A stretch of DNA of 64,000 nucleotides from Benincasa hispida (Eukaryota; Streptophyta; Magnoliopsida; Cucurbitales; Cucurbitaceae): positions 17,049,515-17,113,514 of the forward strand of contig NC_052357.1 of NCBI RefSeq assembly GCF_009727055.1, written 5' to 3'. Below the pieces are notes generated by a model. The model ran no database searches. It was not told the origin of the DNA and saw nothing but the letters and a program-made list of their open reading frames with translations. Below are positions 54,606 through 64,000 of the stretch, piece after piece (the stretch's first letter is position 1; each line of letters begins with the position of its first letter). Both the position numbers and the translations under genes were made by a program.

Positions 54606-55918
54606 CTTACACATTTTTTCTATTTATGACAGTTTTTGTCGAGTTTGGACATGATGAGGGTGCTAAAGATGAATCAAACTAGTTGAGATATCTTGGAACA
54701 CTCCCTAATCCCTTTTGATTCCTTTTGATTCTGTATATTGTTAAAAATAAATAGTAAATCCAAAAATATCTCTTCGATATTGAGAGGGAAAAGAGCATAA
54801 ATGAAAAAAAATTATAAACAAAAATCTATGGGAACCCTCTCTCTTTTTCCTTTTTTTTTTTTTCCCTAATTGAAAACAAGATGATTTTGCAATATCCAAT
54901 TAACTCTATTTCCAACTTCTAAATGGAATATTTGTTTAACTGTTTTTTTTTTGTTTTTTTTTTTTTAATATAAACTTTCAATTAACGATTTTTTAATAGA
55001 TAATGTATCATTTTTCAAAACAAAAAAAATATTGATGTAATTATATGTAATTTTAACTAATATTATAAATAATAAACTTTCAATTAACAATTTTTTTAAT
55101 ATTCTTATTATTGTAGATAAAAGAAACATTCAGAACCCATTTAATGATCATTATGAAACCAAAATCTATTTTCATAATGATGATGGTTGATACCAAAGTT
55201 TGATAATAAGTGTGAATTTATAATTATATATGGAAAGAATGGAATAATCACTCGAAAACTTTACATTGGGGCTTGGCCATGAACATTTCGACAATCAAAT
55301 TAATAAACGTTAAGAGATTAGAGATGGAGAATAGAGGATTTGGATGTTTTTTAGCATACCTCAAATGTCACGAGTCTTTTTTATTATATAGAAAAATGGT
55401 TTCTTAATGACCACTTGGTTAATTAATTAATTTGACAGTTACTAATTTAATCTAGCCGTTTGAACGAATCCAAGCACGTTTAGTTGGCTTAATATACAAA
55501 CACTTGATTATAATCGCTATGAGCCAACCTTCATATTTTAGCATTATTTTTCCTTTATGATCGACCTTAAAAATCGACCTTCAGGAATTTTATAAAGTCG
55601 GTCTCTATGAAATTCTTAACTTTCATGGCGGATCTTAAGAAACAATCTTCATGATTTTTGATGATCTTATGATAGGAATTGATCTCTTCGATTTAATGGT
55701 AGAGCATATGGATCAGTCATCATAATTAGTCAAATAAGGCCTTTCTCTTAGATTAATGAATACTTTAGTCACTTTTTACCCCCACAACAAAATTTATGAA
55801 ACAAGTAAGTTTTAACTTCATTTCAATTTAAACATGCTAAACTCAAAGTTATTCCAAACTTTGAAATGTTTTCAAAATACATTGTCAATTCAAATCATAC
55901 GATAAAAGAGAGAAATCA
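54606..55918. other. AT-rich intergenic stretch without recognised genes
   Basis: Long T runs (54850-54863, 54940-54965), no repeat ends or domain. A segment with 'gaccttaaaaatcgaccttc' near 55562 has a weak self-repeat. Confidence 0.5.
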
Positions 55919-56344
55919 TCACATTAATGGTTTGACTGTCGTGAAGCCTCCATCAACGATCAAGTTTTGTCCACTTATATAAGCTGATTCATCAGATGCA
56001 AGAAATAAAACAGCCTCAGCTATATGGCTAGCTTTCAACACCACTCCCTTCAAGCTTGCCGATAAGGAAACAATCTTTTCAATCTCGCTCCCTTCCATAT
56101 TCAAACACTCACAAGCCATCCTCATCGCCACCCCGTTCGGGGACACATAATTCACCCTAATCCCATATGCCCCGAGCTCCCCGCAAGTCGACCGCACCAC
56201 CCCCAACACTGCATGCTTCGAGCTTACATATGCTGTTGATGTTGTCCCAGCAACCACCGCCGCTGTGCTAGCCATGCAGATGATCGACCCCCGTATATTT
56301 TGCTTCACCATTGCTTGTCCAGCGTGTTTGATCGTTGCAACGAC
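55919..56344 (-). CDS. 3' exon of a short-chain dehydrogenase/reductase (secoisolariciresinol/xanthoxin dehydrogenase-like)
   Basis: NAD(P)-dependent oxidoreductase of the classical SDR fold. The exon is open from a splice acceptor AG at 56346-56345 (minus) and starts VVATIKHAGQAMVKQ. It holds the catalytic Ser (ICMAST), and 13 residues later the YVSSK motif (Tyr and Lys of Y-x3-K). It continues with GIRVNYVSPNGVAMRM and ends SAYISGQNLIVDGGFTTVKP and a TGA. This is the C-terminal half of a plant SDR110C-type enzyme of about 260-280 residues. The N-terminal Rossmann half (TGxxxGIG) is not on the minus strand anywhere up to 64000. Either earlier exons lie beyond the inserted elements or the gene is truncated. 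No stops or frameshifts are present, unlike the neighbouring elements. Confidence 0.85.
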   Translation of the reverse strand, partial: VVATIKHAGQAMVKQNIRGSIICMASTAAVVAGTTSTAYVSSKHAVLGVVRSTCGELGAYGIRVNYVSPNGVAMRMACECLNMEGSEIEKIVSLSASLKGVVLKASHIAEAVLFLASDESAYISGQNLIVDGGFTTVKPLM

Positions 56345-56407
56345 CTTTACTTTTAAGAATATAAGTTAAACAAAAATTTAATGCATATCATTACTTTTCA
56401 ACACTAT

Positions 56408-57627
56408 GGCTCCTTTTGATAACAATTTGGTTTTTTATTTTTAGTTTTTAGTTTCGAAAATTAAGCTTACGAACATCCATTTTTACCTATAAATTTTCCT
56501 GTCATGTTATGCACTTTCTATCTATATTTTCAAAAATCAAACCACTTTTTTTAACTTGTATTTTAATCTAGAATTTAAATTCAATTTTTTTTAAGAAAAT
56601 GTGAAAATCATCGTAATTTGAAAGGACACAAGCATAAATTTCATAAAAGAAAGAAACATAATTTTATTTTCACCTATAAATTTTTCTTTGTCATGTTATC
56701 CACTTCCTATCTATGTTTTAAAAAATCAAGCCACTTTTTTTAATTTGTTTTTGAATCTAGAATTTAAATTTATTTTTTTTTTTGGAAAAAATGTGAAAAT
56801 AATCGTAATTTGATAAAATTTCATAAAGGAAACAAACATAATTTTATTTTCACCTATAAATTTTTCTTTGTCATGTTATCCATTTTCTATCTATGTTTTC
56901 AAAAATCAAGCCACTTTTTTAACTTGTTTTTGAATCTAGAATTTAAATTCATTTTTTTTAAATGTGAAAATAATCGTAATTTGATAGTAAACAAGCATAA
57001 ATTTCATAAAGGAAACAAACATAGTTTTATTTTACCTATAAATTTTTCTTTGTCATGTTATCCATTTTCTATCTATGTTTTCAAAAATCAAACCACTTTT
57101 CTAACTTGTTTTTAAATCGAGAATTCAAATTCAATTTTATTTGTTTTGGAAAAAATGTGAAAATCATTGTAATTAGAAAGGAAGCAACCATAAATTTCAT
57201 AAAGGAAACAAACATAATTTTATTTTCATCTATAAATTTTTCTTTGTCATGTTATCCACTTTCTATCTATGTTTTCAAAAATCAAGCCACTTTTTTTAAC
57301 TTGTTTTTTAATCTTGAATCTAAATTTAATTTTTTTGGAAACAAATGTGAAAATCATCGTAATTTAAAAGTAAGCAAGCATAAAATTCATAAAGAAAACA
57401 AACATAATTGTATTTTCACCCATAAATTTTTCTTTGTCATGTTATCCTATAAATTTTTCTGTCATGTTATCCACTGTCTATCTCTTTTTAACTTGATTTT
57501 GAATCTAGAATTTAAATTCAAATATTTTTTTTTTTGAAGAAATGTCAAAATCATCATAATTTGAAAGGAAAAAAGCATAAATTTCATAAAGATAAAACTA
57601 AAAACAAAATTATTGTCAAACGGAACC
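56408..57627. mobile_element. MITE-like element with six-fold internal tandem repeat
   Basis: The ends form an imperfect inverted repeat: GGCTCCTTTTGATAACAATT at 56408 and the complement GGTTCCGTTTGACAATAATT at 57627, both followed by GTTTTT...TTTTTAGTTTT. Between them a unit of 180-194 bp recurs about six times, with CACCTATAAATTTTTCTTTG at about 56484, 56671, 56851, 57032, 57227 and 57417. The last unit contains a short internal duplication. No coding capacity; the Phe-rich frames at 56810-57537 only reflect the repeats. Clear target duplication not seen. Confidence 0.7.
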
Positions 57628-57663
57628 TAAACTTTTGAGTGAACTGTTCTAGTATATAACATA

Positions 57664-58555
57664 CTGTTGAATGAGAAATTTTAGACCAATCACAAGTTTT
57701 CATGTCATTTACTAAATTAATGATAAAATCCCAAATCATTAAATGTGGGCTCAATTAGAAGTTGACATATGTCCTGAATTGAAGTTGGAGACAAATTTCG
57801 ATGACGCCACGTGATTTTATCATGACCGTTGAATCAGATAAGATTAATTGGACCCAATATGATATTATTATTTAGGTCAAAGTCCAACTAAGTCCAAAAA
57901 TAGGCTGAATTTGACCCAAATGTTAAATCAGGCCTAAATCCAATTAATTGGGCCCAAAGGTCAACCCCATGGACCAACCAAGCCGAAGTCCAACTAATTG
58001 AGCCCAAAGGCCAGACCCATAGATCAACCAAGCCCAAGCCCACCTGTGAACTCTATAAATAGATAAGCTCTCTTCATTTTGAGGGGTGAGCAATTCTATA
58101 CTCCAGAGAGCTTATAGGGAATTCTCTATAATCAGAAAACTCCTTGACTCTTGAAGCTGATCACACCTGAAGACTGAAGTCCGTTGAAGATACAAGCATT
58201 CTGAAGACTAAAGTCATTTGAAGATACAAGCATTCTGAAGACTGAAGTCCTTTGAAGATACAAGCATTTTCTATATTCAGAGAGTCCAGAGAATTCACCA
58301 ACAAGCAGAAGACTTCCAAGACTCCACTCTTAGAAGATAGAAGACCCTTGAAGACACAAAGAAGACTCTTCCAAGACTTCTGCTTCAAGAATGTTCGGTG
58401 CTTTTCTTCTTCAAGTCAAGCACATTCACCCAACTGAGAGAGAATCAGAGGATCAAGTATTAGAGATCGAACCACATCGCATCAAATCAACTTCAATATC
58501 AACACCAACTCAAGTTCAACTCCAAGAAACAAGTTTCTCCAGAAGCCTCGTGTGA
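57664..58555 (+). repeat. 5' LTR of the Tat-type gypsy element
   Basis: It starts near TGTTGAATGAGAAATTTTAG (57664) and ends shortly before the leader at about 58556; the exact end is unclear because no CA directly precedes the putative primer site. TATAAAT lies at 58054-58060. A 34-bp unit, CTGAAGACTGAAGTCC..., is repeated three times in a row at 58167-58268. A looser repeat with 'ggcccaaaggtcaacccc' type units lies at 57930-58040. Confidence 0.65.
58054..58060 (+). promoter_or_regulatory. Putative TATA box of the Tat-type LTR
   Basis: TATAAAT within CTCTATAAATAGATAAG is a clear plant Pol II TATA context, about 500 bp before the coding region and inside the LTR. Confidence 0.6.
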
Positions 58556-58622
58556 GTAAATTGGCACGTCTGGTGGGACCATCTCTACTTCTCATCTCTC
58601 TCTAGGCATCCACACAAGGCAA

Positions 58623-60590
58623 ATGGAACTTAAGAAGATGGCATCCAAGGCTTCCTCCACAAACAACTCATACATGGGACCTGTCACTCGCAGCCGCTCA
58701 AGAGAAGTCATGCAAGAGCAGGAATAGAGCTCCCTCATTGCCCATAATATCTTAAGGCAAATGACGGAATCCCCACAAGGCAGGGTTGTCATCAAGAAAA
58801 ACCCCTTGTTTGACAACTCTATTTCCACCTCCAGTAAGCCGAAAAGAGATTCACCGCCAGATGTGATCTCTGTCATGATGGTAGATGTGATGGCAGGAGC
58901 GGCCATGGCAGAAATGGAAAGGAAGATTAACTTTCTGATGAAAGCCGTTGAGGAGCGAGACCATGAGATCGCTGCCCTGAGAGAACAAATGCAGTCTCAA
59001 GAGGCTGTTGAATCCAGCCAAGCACCTACGGTCAAAGCAATTGACAAGGGGAAGACCGTGCTGCAAGAAAACCAAGGGCGACAGTCAGACTTGATGGCCT
59101 CTCTATCGGTCCAATAACTGCAAGACATGATCATGACCTCCATAAGAGCTCAATATAGAGGGTCAGCTCAAAATTTCTTCATGTATTCCAAGCCATACAC
59201 CTAGAGGATCGACAATCTAAGAATGCCTGCAAGGTACGAACCTCCAAAGTTCCAAAAAATCGATGGAAAGGGCAACCCAAAGCAACATATCGCCCACTTC
59301 GTGGAAACATGCGAGAATGCAGGAACAAGAGAAGACCTACTAGTCAAACAGTTCGTCAGAACCCTCAAAGGAAATGCTTTTGACTGGTACACAGACTTAG
59401 AGCCTGAGGTGATTGATAGCTGTGAGAAACTTGAAAGAGAATTCTTAAATCGCTTCTACAGCACTAGGCGCACCGTCAACATAATGGAGTTGACAAATGC
59501 CAAACAACGGAAAGGGGAGCTGGTCATCAATTATATCAACCGATGGAGAGCTCTGAGTCTGGATTGCAAAGATTGACTCACCGAATTATCTGCTGTAGAA
59601 ATGGGCACACAGGGTATGCACTGGGAACTTCTCTACATCCTGTAGGGAATAAAGCCCCGTACCTTTGAAGAATTGGCAACTTGGGCCCACGACATGGAGC
59701 TAAGTATCGCCAACAGAGGAACAAGGGACTTCCTGAGCCACGAACCGAAGAAAGAAAAGATGAAAGTGAAGGGCACGGAGAAAATTGTAAAAGGTGCCAC
59801 AGGGGAATCAATGGTCGTTAATACGACCCCATTGAAGTTCCCCTCGAAAGGGAAAGAGAAGAAGATAGAAAAGAAAGATGAAGAAGGTGAAAGACATCGT
59901 CTAACAATGAAGGAACGTCAGGAAAAAGTCTACCCATTCCCCGACTCTGATGTTGTAGATATGCTTGAGAAACTACTAGAGAACCACCTTATCCAACTAC
60001 CAGAATATAAACAATCGGAACAGGCCGACAAAGTGGATGATCCCAACTACTGCAAGTATCACAGGGTCGTTAGCCACACAATTGAAAAATGTTTCGTACT
60101 GAAGGAATTGATCCTCAAATTGGCTTGTGAGAGGAAAATAGAGCTAGATCTAGAGGAGGTGGTCCAAATAAATCATGTTGCAGTAACGGTAGCTCCAAGT
60201 GTGGCAGCACCAATCATATATTATGAAGAAAGGGAGAGCTCGGTCCAGTTTGGGACCTTCAAACCTATAGTAGTGCGGTTTTAGCTGGAGGTCCAAGCTA
60301 CAGATCCTCAAAATGGAGGAGAGCGCATTGACGATGACGATAACGAAGGCTGGATTCTTGTGGCGCGCGGTAAGAAGGAAAGATTGAACTCTACCCAAAA
60401 AGAGCTACACTCTCATAAAAGGTACAAGAGAGGGAGCAAGACACAAAAAAGGAAGGGTAGAAAGAAGGCTTGGAGGCCCAAAGCTGTTGACGAGAGAGAC
60501 GAGAATGTTCCTTGTCCTAGACGACAGATGACGTTAGTAGATTTTTTCCTGAAAACTTTGACAATTGGGGTTCAGAGGAGACACTAGAGG
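58623..60590 (+). pseudogene. Tat-type gag, one frame with six nonsense codons
   Basis: The frame opened by ATG 58623 stays aligned to about 60545. A coiled-coil-like N-terminal part (AEMERKINFLMKAVEERDHE) precedes the capsid domain at 59223-59700 (FQKIDGKGNPKQHIAHFVET, LKGNAFDWYTDLEPEVI, then LVINYINRWR). A knuckle-like YCKYHRVVSHTIEKC lies near 60045-60090, followed by a Lys/Arg-rich tail. In-frame stops fall at 58725, 59115, 59202, 59574, 59643 and 60282. A frameshift follows near 60545. The gag gene thus decayed mainly by point substitution. Confidence 0.85.
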
Positions 60591-60639
60591 TTACTACATG
60601 TCATGCTATCAGTATCAGGGAGGACGAAGATACCGTTCC

Positions 60640-61165
60640 AGGCCCATTAAGGTCGACAGGAGAACCAAAGGGTTTGTCACCATTCAACATAGATGACTTA
60701 CTTTCACTCCCGCGAGAAGCTAAAGCGACCCTCATTGAGGCACTGTTAAAATCTAACGCCTCTGGTGCATCGACCTCTGTAGCACGTGCTTATGCCTCGT
60801 GTTGCACATCCATAGGCTTCTCAGACAAAGATCTTCTACTGGGATCCAAATTGTATAATAGGCCTTTGTACGTCTCTAGATACATTCAAGAACAAAAAGT
60901 GGGTCGAATCCTCATCGACAATGGATCCGCCATCAATCTAATGCCTAAGACGACTATGAAATAGTTGGGCATACTCATGGAAGAGCTATCAAACAGAAAA
61001 TTAGTAATTCAGGGTTTCAATCAAGGCAGCCAAAGGGCGATAGGCATGATACACTTAGAGCTCCTCATTGGCGATCTGAAGGCCAACGCGCTATTTCATG
61101 TGATAGACTCAAAGACTACCTACAAGCTACTATTGGACGCCCTTGGATTCATGGGAATGGTGTGA
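60640..61165 (+). pseudogene. Tat-type aspartic protease
   Basis: VGRILIDNGSAINLMPKTTM gives the active site D-N-G-S-A at 60917-60931. After a TAG at 60962 the same frame continues with LVIQGFNQGSQRAIGMIHLE and the domain end YKLLLDALGFMGMV. D-N-G-S is a variant of the usual D-(S/T)-G-S and is common in this lineage. A frameshift at about 61160 leads into the linker. Confidence 0.85.
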
Positions 61166-62888
61166 TTATATCGACACTATATCAATGTTTCAAGTTTTAC
61201 CAAGACGGGATTAAGAAGGTTGAAGTAGATTCTAATCCATTTTTCGAGGCCGAGGCTCACTTCGCAGATGAAAAGTTTTACCTAAAGAGTGAGAATTTCG
61301 GTGAGACTATACTGGTAGAAAACTTGCTGGTAAAGAAAGCAGATGGATCCCAGTCGAGGTCGCCAATAAACACAGAGAAAAGGGTGGATAGCAAGGTACA
61401 AGCTTCCAACCTTAAAGAGAGTAGAATATCCCTCAGCGTTGGAGAAACACCTGTGGTGAGGGGCGAAAAAGCCTCAAAATCTCTGATTCTGGGCTATGTC
61501 CCTTTGTCGAGACGAAAAAAGGGTGAGTCACCTTTTACAGAATGCTCAAAAGGTTTGCAGGTCGGAGACATAGAAATTGTAAAGGAGAGTTTCGTCACAC
61601 CTCTAACGCCAATAACGAAGCAGGAAGTCCACAAGCTGGAGGCGGAAGTGATAGGGTTAAAGTTACCCGAGAGGCGAACTAAAGACGGATTCGATCCCAA
61701 GGCTTACAAGCTATTGGCAAAGGCGGGCTACGTCACAACTCACACTGAGTTCAAGAGTTTGAGGATTTATGAGCAACCCCGACTCTCGCCAACCTAAAAG
61801 AAGCTTTTGCAAGAAGGACACGCTGTACCCACATCGAGGGCGGGACTCGGATATAGGTCGTCAGAGCCAGTCCGCATAATCAGAAAGGCAAAGGGGAAAG
61901 TGGCCAACAACAATCATATCACTGCAGAAGAAGTCGATGATATAGGAGAAAAGGAGGGCAAAGAAAAAAGAGCCTCAGCCTTCGACCATATTAGATCGTT
62001 TGCCGCACGCGCCTTGGTCTTTGAGAGGTTAAGCATGATAGAAGCAAAAAGAAAAAGCCCACATACTCTTCCCAGAGTTACTCAATGTTCAGTTTTTCGA
62101 AGATTGACTCTACCAAATGAAGGAAATGAGGAAATCATCTGTCAATCGCCGATGGTAGATCGACCGTCAGCCTTCGAGAGACTAGCTGCAGTTTCGACGA
62201 AGAACGAAGGAGAACCCCGCACTCTTGTTTTTGATGCCTAAAGTACGAGAGGGCTGAAGATCCCCTTGACCAATATGTCCCTAGTAAGAAAAAGGAGAAG
62301 GGAAAAGCCTGCGCTGACGCCCCCAAAATGACCATAAGAAAAAGGGGGCCGATACGTTGAGCGTCCATCTGGCGACGAATTGACCTTAACAACGCTGAAG
62401 CGTCATCAGACCAGAAGCCATCAGGAGAGACAAGAAGTGATGGATAAATTCATAGTACCATCCCCTCACGCATGAAGAGAAAGATCTTCGTTACTCTAAA
62501 CACATGTGAAGGCACGCTCAAAGTAAAGAGGCATGACATTGTTTTCACCAATCCTCAGAATGGAAATTTAGAGCAGGATGAAGGCGAAACTTCGTGCCAC
62601 CACATCACAATCACCGAAGAATCTGAAGAGGGTATGACCGAAGAGGAAGTGAAGAACGCTCCGCAAGGTCTAGAGAACGGTGGTCAATCCACGGTGGACG
62701 ACCTAAAAGAGGTGAATCTGGACACTGTAGAAGAACCGCGTCCGACTTTCATCAACGCGTCCCTCTCGGAAGAGGAAGAGGATGAGTACATGAGTCTGCT
62801 CACCGAATACAGGGATGTTTTCGCTTGGTCATACAAAGAGATACTGGGACTAGATCCAAAAGTAGCAGTCCACCATCTCGCGATCTAA
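61162..62888 (+). pseudogene. Tat-type protease-RT linker
   Basis: Three open frames (61162-61797, 61807-62241, 62472-62888) encode a charged, repetitive linker with FxRL(S/T)-type repeats (FERLSMIEAKRK, FRRLTLPNEG, FERLAAVSTK). It ends in SLLTEYRDVFAWSYKEILGL and DPKVAVHHLAI, the standard text directly before RT. A TAA at 61795, a TAA at 62239 and a frameshift near 62300-62460 interrupt it. RT itself does not follow. Confidence 0.8.
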
Positions 62889-62939
62889 TTTTATGATGGG
62901 ACTATCGCTACTCTTCCTCGTCGGTTAGATAGACTAATA

Positions 62940-64000
62940 TCACATTCGTTTCCGCCATAGTAGTCCACCGGAGGTACAACCCTCTCCGCAAAGTGATATA
63001 TTAAGGGGCAACATTATCATGTCGTTAAGGCAGTGGCTAGTTTTGCCAAGGCATCCGCTTTCTTGTTCTTTATCCTCGGACATGTTCCACACTACGCTTT
63101 CGAACTTCTCCATCACTGGCAAGCGTAAGTGAAGTAGGGGTTTTAAGTCGTCATGCTTCACCTCGTACTGGCATAAAGAGTTGAATTGATTATCAACTTT
63201 GAGTCATCGAAGATTTCTATACAAGCTACTCAATCTTTAAAGGCCATTTGGAGACCAAATTATCAAGGCTTGGTATAAGCGACGTTGTTTGAGCATAACT
63301 TGGCAAGTGCGAAGCTATAAGGCAGCATGTGGCTTTTCTGGCGAAATGAAGATGATATCTGCTCCCCGCACACTCTTTCGTGCAACACCGTCAAAGAACA
63401 TGACCACGACCTGAGGGTTTCTAATAGAAGAGAATTCGTATCGGGCAAAGTCTTCCTTAACTCTCATCCGATGGAACAGGGTGGATCTGCCAAAAATCAG
63501 CCAATGTACTGTCCTTAACTGCCCTTTGCGGTACATAAACAATGTCGTACTATTAAAGCCAGGATTTTCCCACTTGGGCTAAACAATCCGAGATGAATCG
63601 GCCCTGGACAAGACGTACTTGAATGGGATCGCTTTTTGGTAATTAAAGTGGACTGTGAAGGCCTGCATGCCAGCTGCCTTAATTATTATGGTGAAGGAAG
63701 AGTGCAAGGCACGTCTTCTCTATAGGGGATAATAATTGCTCTCCGCTCCATTCCAGGGTCCTACTTAAGTAATAGAGAGTGCGTTCTTTTCCCTTTTCCT
63801 CTTTCTTGTGCCAATAACGCCCCAGTGATCTCCTCTTGCAGTCAATGTCAGATAACAGCTTGGCCCGCCTGACTAGGCTCCTAAGACAGGAGGGCTAATC
63901 AGGTACCTCTTATGTTTATCAAAAGCATTCCTGGAAGGCCTTCCTCCCAAGCGAATTTCTCTCCCCTTGTCATCATAGTCTTTGAAAGGGTTTGAACATA
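62940..64000 (-). pseudogene. Tat-type RNase H and RT end, inverted relative to gag-protease
   Basis: On the minus strand from 64000: TMMTRGEKF-like RT/connection text, LYYLSRTLEWSG and SPIEKTCLAL (63790-63730), HLITKSDPIKYVLS-like text near 63640. The plant-type second RNase H follows at 63440-63270, with FFDGVARKSVRGADIIFISP and LPYSFALAKLCSNNVA. Then EVKHDDLKPLLHLRLPVMEK (63165-63105) and the spacer NISLC near 63010. The Asp-Gly of FFDG and the order identify a Tat lineage with two RNase H domains. Many frameshifts occur. Confidence 0.8.

Larger units (their letters stand above)
58556..64000 (+). mobile_element. Tat-type Ty3/gypsy element with inverted pol segment, running off the window
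   Basis: Gag, protease, and the long linker up to the start of RT are on the plus strand (58623-62888). At about 62890 the sequence switches to the minus strand and reads, backwards, the post-RNase H spacer, RNase H, and RT-RNase H connection (62940-64000). The leader after the LTR, TTGGCACGTCTGGTGGGACC, is typical of this lineage. The right LTR is not in the window. Confidence 0.8.

Noticed and set aside
56810..57537. Phenylalanine-rich open frames of 101 and 160 codons
   Set aside because: They run through tandem repeat units and repeat the same residues with the unit period; they are the array, not a gene.
58592..59075. Minus-strand frames in the Tat gag region
   Set aside because: They mirror the plus-strand gag frame, which has the recognised capsid domain.
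1..64000. tRNA, rRNA or other structural RNA genes
   Set aside because: I looked for tRNA A/B-box pairs and rRNA text; the only tRNA-like signals are retroelement primer binding sites.

Overview
The window is plant nuclear DNA from a transposon-rich, probably pericentromeric region of a eudicot. The lineages present (Athila-type, Tat-type and chromovirus Ty3/gypsy; Tork/Tnt1-type and other Ty1/copia; small DNA transposons), the AT-rich composition and several repeat families suggest a cucurbit, but I cannot fix the species. No complete host gene is visible. The only convincing host coding sequence is one 3' exon of a short-chain dehydrogenase/reductase (55919-56344, minus). Everything else recognisable is transposable-element DNA or short displaced gene fragments.

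Layout. 1-11227: a minus-strand ~1.6 kb LTR (called LTR-X here) split by a decayed Athila-type element (1266-10898) with both LTRs. 11228-15049: part of another LTR (LTR-Y) joined to a decayed minus-strand copia pol-gag. 15062-16911: AT-rich DNA with one 244-bp TTAA-flanked MITE-like element. 16912-20937: minus-strand Tork-like copia 'A', with its 3' LTR and no 5' LTR. 20938-26018: minus-strand Athila relative that keeps gag and protease but lacks RT, RNase H and integrase, and is bounded by two complementary partial LTRs. 26019-43150: a patchwork of 60-400 bp pieces of at least six retroelement families, CACTA- and Mutator-type pieces, and host-gene-like fragments. 43150-44365: another Athila-type LTR fragment. 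45322-54605: Tork-like copia 'B' with both LTRs; its gag is split by an LTR-X, which is itself split by a second LTR-X in the opposite orientation. 54606-57663: host-like DNA with the dehydrogenase exon and a MITE-like element whose core is tandemly repeated six times. 57664-64000: a Tat-type element that runs gag-protease on the plus strand and then continues, at about 62890, into its RNase H/RT part on the minus strand.

All reading frames of the mobile elements carry stops or frameshifts, so none looks autonomous. The most unusual signals are: arrays of 16-bp perfect or near-perfect palindromes centred on GATC (usually CGATCG) in several unrelated LTRs; the Athila relative, whose two LTR break points fall at the same LTR position, as expected for a one-LTR circle opened inside its LTR and reinserted; the MITE turning into a satellite-like array; the inverted pol of the Tat element; and a paired ~50-nt non-coding motif kept in the 3' region of both Athila elements. 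Coordinates of repeat fragments were found by eye and are approximate unless an exact terminal signal is described.
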